Below, one piece after another: positions 44,338 through 52,528 of a stretch of DNA of 64,000 bases. The position numbers were made by a program, and so were the translations under genes. Position 1 is the first letter of the stretch, and each line of letters begins with the position of its first letter. Below the pieces are notes generated by a model. That model saw only the letters and a program-made list of their open reading frames with translations, was not told where the DNA came from and ran no database searches. Source of the DNA: Porphyromonas uenonis 60-3 (GTDB taxonomy: Bacteria > Bacteroidota > Bacteroidia > Bacteroidales > Porphyromonadaceae); NCBI RefSeq assembly GCF_000174775.1, contig NZ_ACLR01000059.1, positions 1 to 64,000 of the forward strand, given 5' to 3'.

Positions 44338-44418
44338 TATCCTCTTTTATAAGCAAATCTGTGAAGCTCTCACTTCACACACTATTATCTCAAAGCATAG
44401 TTTTCACACCCAAGCAGT

Positions 44419-45012
44419 ATGAACAATAAACTATCTCTCGTGCTCCTCGCAGCACTACTCTCCCTCGCCCTCATCGGGTGCAATAAGCAAAAACAAGATC
44501 AAGATCAGACCGCAGCCGCAGAGATGGAGGCTCCGACCTATATGGATGTGGACGCGCTCCTCGCCTCTGCCGATAGTCTCGTTGGTCAGACGGTTACCGT
44601 GCAGGGCATCTGCACCCACCTATGCAAGCATGGCGCTAAGAAAGCCTTCCTCATGGGTAGCGACGACACCAAGGTGATCCGCGCTGAGGCTAGTGAGGAG
44701 ATGGGCGCCTTTGCCCAGGAGTGTATCAACAGTATAGTCTCCGTCACAGGACAGCTTGTTGAGGATCGTATCGACGAGGCTTATCTGCAAAACTGGGAGG
44801 AGCAACTCAAAGCTCAAGCCGCCAAAGAGCATGGCGAGGGCAAGGCTGGCTGCGCCAATGAAAAGAAGGCTCGTGGCGAAACGGCCGACACGCCTGAGGC
44901 GCGCATCGCAGACTTTCGCAAGCAGATCGCTGAGCGCGAAGCTAAGGAAGGCAAGGCATACCTCTCCTTCTACCATATCGATGCTACAAGCTATAAGATA
45001 GAGCAGCAGTAA
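44419..45012 (+). CDS. OB-fold-like lipoprotein with Cys/His cluster
   Basis: A 197-residue predicted lipoprotein, lipobox LALIGCNK. Residues about 45-130 (LVGQTVTVQGICTHLCKHGAKKAFLM, then VSVTGQLVEDRI) look like a BOF/OB-type beta-barrel. The segment CTHLCKH and a later GCANEKKA could bind a metal or cofactor. A long helical, charged C-terminus (REKxx-type, about 135-180) precedes a final strand LSFYHIDATSYKI. I do not recognise a named family with certainty. It is first of a five-gene run with the PepSY-type and ABC genes. Confidence 0.65.
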   Translation: MNNKLSLVLLAALLSLALIGCNKQKQDQDQTAAAEMEAPTYMDVDALLASADSLVGQTVTVQGICTHLCKHGAKKAFLMGSDDTKVIRAEASEEMGAFAQECINSIVSVTGQLVEDRIDEAYLQNWEEQLKAQAAKEHGEGKAGCANEKKARGETADTPEARIADFRKQIAEREAKEGKAYLSFYHIDATSYKIEQQ

Positions 45013-45038
45013 CCCACATCTGGAACTGACAAGACTCT

Positions 45039-45620
45039 ATGAGAGTAAACTTCAAGAAAGTAGGTAGGAGCGTACGTCGCTGGAGTAGATTACTACACCG
45101 TGACCTCTCCTACCTACTTGCTACGCTTATATTCATCTATGCCCTATCGGGTCTCTACATGAATCACCGAGACTCGATCAATCCACACTACATCATCACC
45201 CAGCGAGAGTATCAGATCCCGCTAGAAGAGCTACAAGCTACTGGACGCCTGGATGCGCCAGCCGTCCGTAAGCTCCTAGACGATATAGACCTGTCGGGGA
45301 GCTATACCAAGCACTATTACCCCGACGACCATACGCTCAAAGTATTCCTCAAGGGACGTGCCACCCTACTCATCGACACCTCAACGGGGGTAGCCGTCTA
45401 CGAGTCGATCGAGCGACGCCCGCTCATCAGCTCTATGACACGCCTACACTACAATCCAGGGCGCTGGTGGACGATCGTCGCTGATGTGCTAGCCATCGGG
45501 CTCATACTCATCACCCTCACGGGACTACTCATCGTGCCTGGGCGACGTGGACTCATAGGACGTGGTGGCATCCTCCTACTGATCGGGCTGGCGGTACCAC
45601 TGCTCTTCCTCTTCCTATAA
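45039..45620 (+). CDS. PepSY-associated membrane protein
   Basis: A 193-residue protein with a basic N-terminus (RRWSRLLHRDLSYLLATLI), the PepSY-TM opening HRDLSYLLA..IYALSGLYMNHRD, an extracytoplasmic domain of about 100 residues and one or two C-terminal helices (DVLAIGLILITLTGLLI and ILLLIGLAVPLLFLFL). Typical proteins of this group lie in metal or haem uptake loci, with His residues in the helices. It lies 26 bp after the lipoprotein gene and 36 bp before the ATPase gene. Confidence 0.75.
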   Translation: MRVNFKKVGRSVRRWSRLLHRDLSYLLATLIFIYALSGLYMNHRDSINPHYIITQREYQIPLEELQATGRLDAPAVRKLLDDIDLSGSYTKHYYPDDHTLKVFLKGRATLLIDTSTGVAVYESIERRPLISSMTRLHYNPGRWWTIVADVLAIGLILITLTGLLIVPGRRGLIGRGGILLLIGLAVPLLFLFL

Positions 45621-45656
45621 ATGTAGTCGGCCAACCCCTTATACCACTTAACTAAC

Positions 45657-46541
45657 ATGGACAACTTAATCGAGTGTCACAACCTGACCCACTACTACGG
45701 CAAGCGACTGATCTACCGTGATCTATCCTTTGCCGTGCCTCGTGGTCGCATCCTCGGTCTGCTTGGCAAGAACGGTACTGGCAAGACCACCACAATCAAC
45801 ATCCTCAGTGGCTTCCTCCGCCCTAAGTCGGGCGTCTGTCGTATCCTAGGCGAAGACATCACCCGCATGCCTGACCGACTAAGACAAGACATCGGGCTAC
45901 TCATCGAGGGACACGTTCAGTATAGCTTTATGACTATACGGCAGATAGAGCGCTTCTACGCACCTTTCTATCCGAAGTGGCGTAGGGAGGCTTACTACGA
46001 GTTGATGGAGCTACTCAAGGTCACCGAGAGGCAGCACCTCAGTCGTATGTCTTGTGGCCAGCGCTCGCAGGTCGCTCTCGGACTGCTCCTAGCGCAAAAC
46101 CCCAAGCTACTCATCCTCGATGACTTCTCCATGGGACTAGACCCCGGCTATCGAAGGCTTTTTGTAGACTACCTGCATCACTATGCCAAGGAGCAGGGCA
46201 CCACGATCTTCCTCACCTCCCACATTATTCAGGATATGGAGCGCCTGATCGATGACTGCATCATCATGGACTACGGCTCTATACTCCTGCAGCGCCCAGT
46301 CGCTGAGATCCTAAGCGAAGGGCGCCTCTACAGATGCACCCTCACGGACGATCGTCCTCTCCCTGAGATTGACGGACTGTACCACCTTGAGGCGCACCAT
46401 AGAAGTGGAGAGTGCTACTCATTTCTTCCCTTGCCAGAGGTCGCCGAGCGACTCACTCAGGCTGGTGTATCCTACCAAGACCTCACGGCACACGAGACGA
46501 CACTCGAGGATGCCTTCATAGGACTCACTGGTAAGTATTAA
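45657..46541 (+). CDS. ABC-2-type transporter ATPase with Asp in place of Walker B Glu
   Basis: A 294-residue ATPase. Walker A GLLGKNGTGKTTT (residue about 37), signature RMSCGQRSQVALGLLLA, Walker B LLILDDFSMGLDP and switch-His-like LTSHIIQDMERLIDD. The Walker B catalytic Glu is Asp (LDDFS rather than LDEPT), which usually slows hydrolysis. The C-terminal ~80 residues resemble the regulatory tail of ABC-2 ATPases. It lies 10 bp before the permease gene, with DUF4857 beyond it. Confidence 0.88.
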   Translation: MDNLIECHNLTHYYGKRLIYRDLSFAVPRGRILGLLGKNGTGKTTTINILSGFLRPKSGVCRILGEDITRMPDRLRQDIGLLIEGHVQYSFMTIRQIERFYAPFYPKWRREAYYELMELLKVTERQHLSRMSCGQRSQVALGLLLAQNPKLLILDDFSMGLDPGYRRLFVDYLHHYAKEQGTTIFLTSHIIQDMERLIDDCIIMDYGSILLQRPVAEILSEGRLYRCTLTDDRPLPEIDGLYHLEAHHRSGECYSFLPLPEVAERLTQAGVSYQDLTAHETTLEDAFIGLTGKY

Positions 46542-46551
46542 CGCTATCTAT

Positions 46552-47223
46552 ATGTTTACCTCCATAATATATAAGGAGTGGCTCAAGCTCCGACTATACG
46601 CACTGCTATCGACACTCGTCGCACTAGCCGTACCGCTCTACGGCGTCATACGCATACATCGAGCCATCGCCCTACAAGGCGCTGACCATATCTGGCTCGT
46701 GATGATACAGAAGGGAGTAGTCTTCGTAGAGAGTATGCGCTACGTACCCCTTATCTTAGGCTTGCTCTGCGCCATCGCTCAGTTTGCGCCAGAGCTCTCT
46801 CGTCGTAGTCTCAAGCTCACCCTGCACCTGCCTCAGTCACCACTCCGCTCGACCTACCAGATGCTCGCCTGCGGGGTGACACTACTACTATGGCACACCT
46901 TATTATATATAGGTGTCCTCTTCATCGGACTGCAAGGGCTCTTAGCTTACGAACTCCTCGCCTACGTCCTCTCCGCCACATTGCCCTGGATCTTGGCGGG
47001 CTTCCTCGGCTACCTCCTGATGAGTTGGATACTCCTAGAGCCCACTTGGCGTAGACGCATCCTCTACACCCTAGTCGCTGTACTCTTGATACGCATTAAC
47101 TTCATCTCCCCCACAGCAGGAGCTTACGCGCCCTTCCTGCCTACGCTACTTATCTACACCATCCTCTCCTCGACACTGGTGTGGCTCTCTGTGAGCCGCT
47201 TCAAAGAGGGACGACAAGACTAG
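46552..47223 (+). CDS. ABC-2-type permease (small)
   Basis: A 223-residue membrane protein with about six hydrophobic segments, beginning MFTSIIYKEWLKLR, a common ABC-2 permease opening. Other segments: LYALLSTLVALAVPLYGVI, VPLILGLLCAIAQFA and LTLLLWHTLLYIGVLFI-like. It is the likely partner of the ATPase 10 bp upstream. The next gene starts 6 bp after its end. Confidence 0.8.
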   Translation: MFTSIIYKEWLKLRLYALLSTLVALAVPLYGVIRIHRAIALQGADHIWLVMIQKGVVFVESMRYVPLILGLLCAIAQFAPELSRRSLKLTLHLPQSPLRSTYQMLACGVTLLLWHTLLYIGVLFIGLQGLLAYELLAYVLSATLPWILAGFLGYLLMSWILLEPTWRRRILYTLVAVLLIRINFISPTAGAYAPFLPTLLIYTILSSTLVWLSVSRFKEGRQD

Positions 47224-47229
47224 ACTACT

Positions 47230-48264
47230 ATGAAGCGCATAGCCACAATACTCCTATACATCACCGTCGCACTACTCATCATCTGGCAGATCCCCTGGTG
47301 GTACAACTACCTCCGAGCCGATGCGAGCCGTGAGCCATTCACCATCTACAGTCAGCTCCTAGGCGACTTCATCATCACAGATCACGACGAGGGTACGATG
47401 AGCTACCGTAGTGGTCAGGGTATGCAGTATAGTCGTGAGGAGGTCGACAGCCTACTCCCCACCTTCTACTACCGTCAGCTCCTGACCGATGGTCGCCTCC
47501 CCGACACGCTCTATGGAGAGGCTGTGACCCCGCAGCTTATACAGCGGGGAGCAGTCACCTTCCGCTGTTCGCCACGCACTCTCGCTGCGCCTGCCGTGGC
47601 GCTCTACCCACTCCTTGAGAGCGCCTCACGGAGGGTCAAGCTGGAGATGCCCACCGATCTCTTTCGCATCACAGGGCAAGCGATCGAGTTCGTCGATATG
47701 AAGAGCAATCAGACCGACAAGGCGAAAAGTGCTCTCTATACGAAGCTCTTTCAGGAGAAAGGCTTCGCCTTCCCCGCCCAGTGCGTAGCAGGCAATGCCA
47801 CTGCGCAAAAGGAATATGACAACGGCTACCTCCTCATTGACCAGCGTGGCAAACTCTTTCACCTCAAGCAAATGGCTGGAAAGCCCTACCTGCGGGCTAT
47901 TGACCTGCCCGAAGGCGTGGAGGCTGCCCAGGCCTTCGTCTGGGAGCTACCGAGTCGCCGACACATCGGTCTCATCTCAACCCGAGATCATCAGCTCTAT
48001 CTGATCGAGCGTGAGGGCTATCGCTCCTGTCGCCTAGAGATCCCCTCATGGGATCCGCTCCGTGAGGATCTCACCATCATCGGCAACGACCTAGACAGCT
48101 ACACGCTCAAGGTCTCCACAGCCGATGTCACAAGCTACTACGCACTAGACGCGACGAACTACACGCTACTGAGCACACTACAAGTAGATCACCCCGAGCG
48201 AACCATCCCCGGGCTGCACTTCACCTCGCGCCTAGACAGCTGGGTGAAGCCGAGACTAGACTAA
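47230..48264 (+). CDS. DUF4857 family protein
   Basis: A 344-residue protein with one N-terminal membrane anchor (IATILLYITVALLIIWQIP). A large extracytoplasmic part includes SLLPTFYYRQLLTDGRLPD, AVALYPLLESASRRVKLEMP and FRITGQAIEFVDMKSNQTDK. It matches my memory of DUF4857, encoded with ABC-2 transporters in Bacteroidetes. The C-terminal half (GLISTRDHQLYLIEREGYRS) may be a propeller-like sensor. It is last of the 44419-48264 run. Confidence 0.8.
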   Translation: MKRIATILLYITVALLIIWQIPWWYNYLRADASREPFTIYSQLLGDFIITDHDEGTMSYRSGQGMQYSREEVDSLLPTFYYRQLLTDGRLPDTLYGEAVTPQLIQRGAVTFRCSPRTLAAPAVALYPLLESASRRVKLEMPTDLFRITGQAIEFVDMKSNQTDKAKSALYTKLFQEKGFAFPAQCVAGNATAQKEYDNGYLLIDQRGKLFHLKQMAGKPYLRAIDLPEGVEAAQAFVWELPSRRHIGLISTRDHQLYLIEREGYRSCRLEIPSWDPLREDLTIIGNDLDSYTLKVSTADVTSYYALDATNYTLLSTLQVDHPERTIPGLHFTSRLDSWVKPRLD

Positions 48265-48322
48265 CCACTGCTATGGGGTCGTCGGGAGGATGAGACGGGA
48301 CGACTTCATCAGTGGCACTATC

Positions 48323-48502
48323 AAGGAAATCAAGAAATTCCTCCGTGGAGATCTGCGAATCTTCATGGAGGAATAAAAAAATTCTTCGGAACTTTGATTT
48401 CTTTCTTCCGAAGTTTCATTTCATTCTTCCGAACTTTTATTTCCCGGTTCCGTGGAGAATTTTCGTTTTCTCCCTGGAGATTTGCGATTTCCTCGGTAGA
48501 GG
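48323..48502. repeat. 21-bp-period element (copy 3)
   Basis: Contains TTCTTCGGAACTTTGATTTC, TTCTTCCGAAGTTTCATTTC and TTCTTCCGAACTTTTATTTC, flanked by CTCCGTGGAGATCT and CCGTGGAGAATTTTCGTTTT then GATTTCCTCGGTAGAGG. It is nearly the same as the copy at 57181-57360. It follows the DUF4857 gene and precedes a heptamer array. Confidence 0.8.
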
Positions 48503-48517
48503 AGCTGGGTGGTGGCT

Positions 48518-48680
48518 TGGCGGTTAGCGGTTGGCTGTTGGCCGTTAGCACTAGTGGCTCTAGTGCTCCTAGTGGCACTAGTGAAGCTAGGATCTCTAAC
48601 TTCTAGCCTCTAGCTTCTAATCTCTAACTTCTAACCTCTATCCTCTAACTTCTAACCTCTATCCTCTAATCTCTAATTTC
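48518..48680. repeat. Heptamer arms around 9-bp repeats (copy 2)
   Basis: Left arm GGTTAGCGGTTGGCTGTTGG. Five 9-bp units starting CTAGTG at 48551, 48560, 48569, 48578 and 48587 (the last CTAGGATCT). Right arm from about 48593 of 7-bp units CTCTAAC, TTCTAAC, CTCTATC. The array ends two bases before the -7 promoter box of the DUF5606 gene. Confidence 0.8.
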
Positions 48681-48681
48681 G

Positions 48682-48689
48682 TATCTTTG
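48682..48689 (+). promoter_or_regulatory. Promoter -7 element TATCTTTG for DUF5606 gene
   Basis: Exact consensus, 49 bp before the ATG. The -33 region falls inside the heptamer array and has no TTG at 19-21 bp, so any -33 contact would be set by repeat number. Confidence 0.6.
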
Positions 48690-48738
48690 CAGATAGATAT
48701 AATGAGAGCCTTGGGGCTTTCGCCACATAGTATAGTTT

Positions 48739-49176
48739 ATGCTCAAAGAAATCTTATCCATCTCAGGCAAGCCAGGACTCTTTAAGCTCCTGACCCACAC
48801 CAAGAATAGTATCATCGTCGAGGATCTAGAGACGAAGCGTCGTATCCCCGCTTACGCCTCCGATCGTGTCGTATCGCTAGGCGATATATCAATCTACACG
48901 ACGACCGAGGAGACGCCACTGCGCGTGATCCTGCAGACACTCCTTGACAAGTACGAGGGCAAGCCCATAGACCTCAAGAGCCTTAGTGGCAAGGAGGCTT
49001 ACTTTGACCTCTTTGCAGAGGTGCTCCCTGAGTACGACCGCCAGCGTGTCCACGACAACGATATCAAGAAGATCTTCCGCTGGTACAATATCCTCGTTGA
49101 GACGGATCATACCGACTTCTCGGAGCCTGCGCCTGAGGAGACTAGCGAGGCTAGCGAGACGCCCGCTGAGGAGTAA
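48739..49176 (+). CDS. DUF5606 family protein
   Basis: A 145-residue protein. The N-terminus LKEILSISGKPGLFKLLTHTKNSIIVEDL and DRVVSLGDISIYT, then FAEVLPEYDRQRVHDNDIKKIFRWYNIL, match the Bacteroidetes DUF5606 family of unknown function. The N-terminal part looks like a small SH3-like barrel; the rest is helical. An acidic tail (PEETSEASETPAEE) ends it. It lies 62 bp before kbl with no promoter box between. Confidence 0.85.
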   Translation: MLKEILSISGKPGLFKLLTHTKNSIIVEDLETKRRIPAYASDRVVSLGDISIYTTTEETPLRVILQTLLDKYEGKPIDLKSLSGKEAYFDLFAEVLPEYDRQRVHDNDIKKIFRWYNILVETDHTDFSEPAPEETSEASETPAEE

Positions 49177-49238
49177 GAGACCTATCGAGCCACGCTTGGC
49201 TCACCCACTCTTGTCTAATAACTTTACCACATAATATC

Positions 49239-50429
49239 ATGTACAAAGAACTGAAGAACTTCCTCACCAAGGAGATCCAGGACACTAAGGATGCGGGTCT
49301 CTACAAGGAGGAGCGCATTATCATCACCCCTCAGACGGCTGCCATCAAGGTACAGGGGGGTAAGGATGTCTTGAACTTCTGCGCTAACAACTATCTAGGT
49401 CTATCTGACAATCCTCGCCTCATCAAGGCTGCTAAGGATATGATGGACTCGCACGGATACGGCATGAGTAGCGTACGCTTCATCTGCGGTACGCAAGATA
49501 TCCACAAGCAGCTCGAGCAGGCTATCGCTCACTACTTCCACACGGAGGATGCGATCCTCTACGCTGCTTGCTTTGATGCCAATGGCGGTGTCTTCGAGCC
49601 TCTCTTTGGCCCAGAGGATGCGATCATTAGCGACTCGCTGAACCACGCTTCCATCATCGATGGTGTACGCCTCTGCAAGGCTAAGCGCTATCGCTACGCT
49701 AATGCCAATATGGAGGAGCTCGAGAAGTGCCTTCAGGAGGCTCAGGAGCAGCGCTTCCGCATCATCGTCACGGACGGTGTCTTCAGTATGGACGGCAACG
49801 TAGCTCCTATGGACAAGATCTGCGACCTCGCTGACAAGTACGATGCGCTCGTCATGGTCGATGAGTGCCACTCGGCTGGTGTCGTCGGCAAGACGGGTCG
49901 TGGTGTCGCTGAGGCGTTTGACTGCTTCGACCGTATCGACATCCACACGGGTACGCTGGGCAAGGCTTTCGGCGGTGCTATCGGTGGCTTTACGGCTGGT
50001 CCTAAGGAGATCATTGAGATGCTACGTCAGCGCTCTAGACCTTACCTCTTCTCTAACTCACTGCCCCCCGCAGTCGTCGGTGCTGGTCTTGAGGTCTTCA
50101 AGATGCTGGAGGAGGATGACTCGCTGCACACCAAGCTAATGGAGAATGTCAAGTACTTCCGTGATAAGATGCTCGCTGCGGGCTTTGATATCAAGCCTAC
50201 ACAGAGCGCTATCTGTGCCGTGATGCTCTACGACGCTCCCCTATCTCAGCGCTACGCTGCTCGTCTTCTCGAGGAGGGTATCTATGTGACTGGCTTCTAC
50301 TATCCAGTCGTACCGAAGGGCGAGGCTCGTATCCGTGTACAGCTCTCAGCAGCTCACGAGCGTGAGCACCTTGACAAGGCGATCGCTGCCTTTATCAAGA
50401 TTGGCAAAGAGCTCGGTGTGATCAAGTAG
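49239..50429 (+). CDS. kbl: 2-amino-3-ketobutyrate CoA ligase (glycine C-acetyltransferase)
   Basis: A PLP enzyme of the threonine/glycine pathway, alpha-oxoamine synthase family. In 396 residues the motifs are LNFCANNYLGLSD, SDSLNHASIIDGVRL, DGVFSMDGNVAPM, VMVDECHSAGVVG, and HTGTLGKAFGGAIGG with the PLP lysine. It could instead act in another oxoamine reaction, but identity to Kbl is strong across the core. Its stop codon overlaps the first bases of a MITE-end-like sequence. Confidence 0.93.
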   Translation: MYKELKNFLTKEIQDTKDAGLYKEERIIITPQTAAIKVQGGKDVLNFCANNYLGLSDNPRLIKAAKDMMDSHGYGMSSVRFICGTQDIHKQLEQAIAHYFHTEDAILYAACFDANGGVFEPLFGPEDAIISDSLNHASIIDGVRLCKAKRYRYANANMEELEKCLQEAQEQRFRIIVTDGVFSMDGNVAPMDKICDLADKYDALVMVDECHSAGVVGKTGRGVAEAFDCFDRIDIHTGTLGKAFGGAIGGFTAGPKEIIEMLRQRSRPYLFSNSLPPAVVGAGLEVFKMLEEDDSLHTKLMENVKYFRDKMLAAGFDIKPTQSAICAVMLYDAPLSQRYAARLLEEGIYVTGFYYPVVPKGEARIRVQLSAAHEREHLDKAIAAFIKIGKELGVIK

Positions 50430-50448
50430 AGACTGTTGCAAAAGTCTC
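50429..50448. repeat. Solo MITE-end-like hairpin
   Basis: GAGACTGTTGCAAAAGTCTC begins at the G of the kbl stop codon. It equals the first 16 bases of MITE copies C and D (GAGACTGTTGCAAAAG) followed by TCTC. It is probably a remnant of an excised or deleted element, or the seed of one. Confidence 0.55.
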
Positions 50449-50486
50449 AAGTAATTGCAGCGCTTAGCAAAGCATAACTAACAACG

Positions 50487-50538
50487 AAGGTGACTAGACG
50501 CTATCCCATCACATAGGGAGTGCAGGTCTAGTCACCTT
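50487..50538 (+). terminator. Terminator hairpin after kbl
   Basis: A 13-bp perfect stem AAGGTGACTAGAC / GTCTAGTCACCTT with an inner CTATCCC/TAGGGAG stem in the loop, followed by CCTCTTTATATT. It lies between kbl and pdxB. Confidence 0.85.
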
Positions 50539-50572
50539 CCTCTTTATATTAAGCTGTTAAACTACCCTATAT

Positions 50573-51784
50573 ATGTCCCTGCGAATAGTTGTAGATAGTT
50601 CTATCCCCTACATGGCCGACGGTATGCCCCTCGGAGTCGAGGCGCACTACTTGCCGAGCGGCGAGATAACGGCCGAAGCGGTTGCCGATGCCGATGCGCT
50701 GATGATCCGTAGCGTGACGCACTGTGACCGAGCACTACTGGAGGGTAGCGCTGTTCGTCTGATCACCTCGGCGACAGCGGGCTTTGACCATATAGATACC
50801 GACTACTGCCGTGAGGCTGGCATTCGTTGGTACAATGCTCCTGGGTGCAACGCTGCTTCCGTAGCGCAATATGTCCTGACGGCGATCGCTCGTATCGCCT
50901 TAGAGCAGGGTTTGGCACCTGAGGATATAACGCTCGGCATCATCGGTACGGGACATACAGGCGGACGGATCTATCAGCGTGCCAAAGCGCTCGGCATGCG
51001 GACGCTCCTCTACGATCCGCCTCTCGTGGCGGCTTACGATGAGCACCCTGACTGGCAGAGCTATCTGGAGGAGTTGGACAGCAAAGGGCTCCCACGCCCC
51101 TACCTTGCGGAGGCTATGCCAGCTCTACGAGGTAGCTACGTAGAGCTAGAGACGCTCCTCTCATCAGCTACGATCATTACCTGCCACGTGCCTCTGACCA
51201 AGGGGGGCGCATACCCAACTTATCACTTAGTCAACGAAGCTTTCTTGCGAAGTGCTCAGCAACGACCTTGGTTGATCAACGCTTGTCGTGGAGCTGTCGT
51301 GGATACCGCAGCACTGGTACGAGCGATAGACGACAAGGCGGTCTCAGGAGCCGTGATCGACTGCTGGGAGGGCGAGCCACACATAGCGCAGGCACTACTA
51401 GACCGTGTCTTCATCGGCACACCACACATTGCAGGCTTCTCGGTACATGGTAAGGCGCAAGGCGCTGTGCAGAGTTTGCGTCACCTGTGCGACTTCTTTG
51501 ATCTCAGTGAGGAGCGCATAGCGCTGGCACACCCTCGACCCTTGGCGGAGCCAACCCTAGATCTCTCGGGGTGCGAGCCGTGGCAGATGCCTTGGCGTGC
51601 GATGCTTCACACGCTTGACTTGCCAGCTATCATGCGCCGACTGGTCGCCACGCCCGACACCTTCGAGCAGCAACGCGTTCACTACCAGCACCCCTACGAG
51701 CCACGCGACTACACCGTGCGAGGCGTCCCCGCCTCCGTCCGTCCTGCGCTCGCTACGCTTGGCTTCGTCGTGAGCAACAATTAA
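50573..51784 (+). CDS. pdxB: 4-phosphoerythronate dehydrogenase
   Basis: NAD-dependent oxidation of 4-phosphoerythronate, the second committed step toward PLP. The 403-residue D-2-hydroxyacid dehydrogenase shows LIRSVTHCDRALLEGSAVRL, GFDHIDTDYCREAGI, the Rossmann motif GIIGTGHTGGRI, INACRGAVVD and the active-site-type GTPHIAGFSVHGKAQG, with a PdxB-type dimerisation tail. pdxA is at 6501. A single gene between the kbl terminator and the repeat region. Confidence 0.9.
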   Translation: MSLRIVVDSSIPYMADGMPLGVEAHYLPSGEITAEAVADADALMIRSVTHCDRALLEGSAVRLITSATAGFDHIDTDYCREAGIRWYNAPGCNAASVAQYVLTAIARIALEQGLAPEDITLGIIGTGHTGGRIYQRAKALGMRTLLYDPPLVAAYDEHPDWQSYLEELDSKGLPRPYLAEAMPALRGSYVELETLLSSATIITCHVPLTKGGAYPTYHLVNEAFLRSAQQRPWLINACRGAVVDTAALVRAIDDKAVSGAVIDCWEGEPHIAQALLDRVFIGTPHIAGFSVHGKAQGAVQSLRHLCDFFDLSEERIALAHPRPLAEPTLDLSGCEPWQMPWRAMLHTLDLPAIMRRLVATPDTFEQQRVHYQHPYEPRDYTVRGVPASVRPALATLGFVVSNN

Positions 51785-51934
51785 CTAATAGACAGAGCCG
51801 TGGCACTCTGAAACAACCAGCTCTATAGTTTGGACAGATTGTTGTGTTGTTCCTCTTTGCGTACTGTCAGACTATGTCTAGGCTATAGGCGCATCTTGAG
51901 TACACTAGAGAGCAGCCTCCATTGTCATCCATAT

Positions 51935-51942
51935 TACCTTTG
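51935..51942 (+). promoter_or_regulatory. Isolated -7 element TACCTTTG
   Basis: Exact consensus in the 744-bp gap between pdxB and the 52529 gene, with no open frame directly downstream and no TTG at 19-21 bp. The rest of 51785-52039 shows nothing else I can identify. It may be a leftover promoter of a lost gene. Confidence 0.4.
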
Positions 51943-52039
51943 CACTGTCTTTTGAGATCCAGAGTGTCACAACATCTATTTCACTCTTTCAGTAGCCTAT
52001 CCCCTACGAACTACTAGACTACACCGAGCAAGGCATGCG

Positions 52040-52214
52040 GAGACTGTTGCAAAAGTCAACAGTCTCACAATCTTGCTTGCAAGATTGTCTTGACTTTGCA
52101 GAAAGGATGAAGCGCAAGGCGCTGAGGGTGAGGTCTGAAGGGAGCATACCTCCGTATGTGACCGAAGCCGAATCCCGAAAGCAACACAGCGATTCGCCTT
52201 TATGCAACAGTCTC
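52040..52214. repeat. 175-bp MITE-like element (copy C)
   Basis: A full copy, GAGACTGTTGCA to TGCAACAGTCTC, in the orientation opposite to copies A, B and E. It is 77 bp left of copy D, giving a direct tandem pair. The inner hairpin ACAATCTTGC / GCAAGATTGT is intact. Confidence 0.85.
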
Positions 52215-52224
52215 ATACGGGGCG

Positions 52225-52255
52225 TTGTCGCTTCGCATAAGGTTTTGTATCTTTG
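52225..52255 (+). promoter_or_regulatory. Promoter TTG-N20-TATCTTTG between two MITE copies
   Basis: TTG at 52225-52227 and TATCTTTG at 52248-52255, spaced 20 bp. It is the only good promoter upstream of the 52529 gene, but MITE copy D (52292-52466) lies between. It would give a leader of about 270 nt including the whole MITE. Confidence 0.7.
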
Positions 52256-52291
52256 GGGATGTAAGGGCTCGGGAAGCGACTGAGACCGTTT

Positions 52292-52466
52292 GAGACTGTT
52301 GCAAAAGTCAACAGTCTCACAATCTTGCTTGCAGGATTGTCCTGACTTTGCAGAAAGGATGAAGCGCAAGGCGCTGAGGGTGAGGTCTGAAGGGAGCATA
52401 CCTCCGTATGTAACCGAAGCCGAATTCCTAAAGCAATACAGCGATTCGCCTTTATGCAACAGTCTC
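52292..52466. repeat. 175-bp MITE-like element (copy D)
   Basis: A full copy, same orientation as copy C, with a few differences (GCAGGATTGT in place of GCAAGATTGT, GAATTCCTAAAG in place of GAATCCCGAAAG). It lies downstream of a promoter and upstream of the 52529 gene. Confidence 0.85.
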
Positions 52467-52528
52467 CGTTGGCAGGTGGCAGTCATAGCACGGGTCGTTT
52501 CGTTAATCCTTAGACAGATAATAATCGT

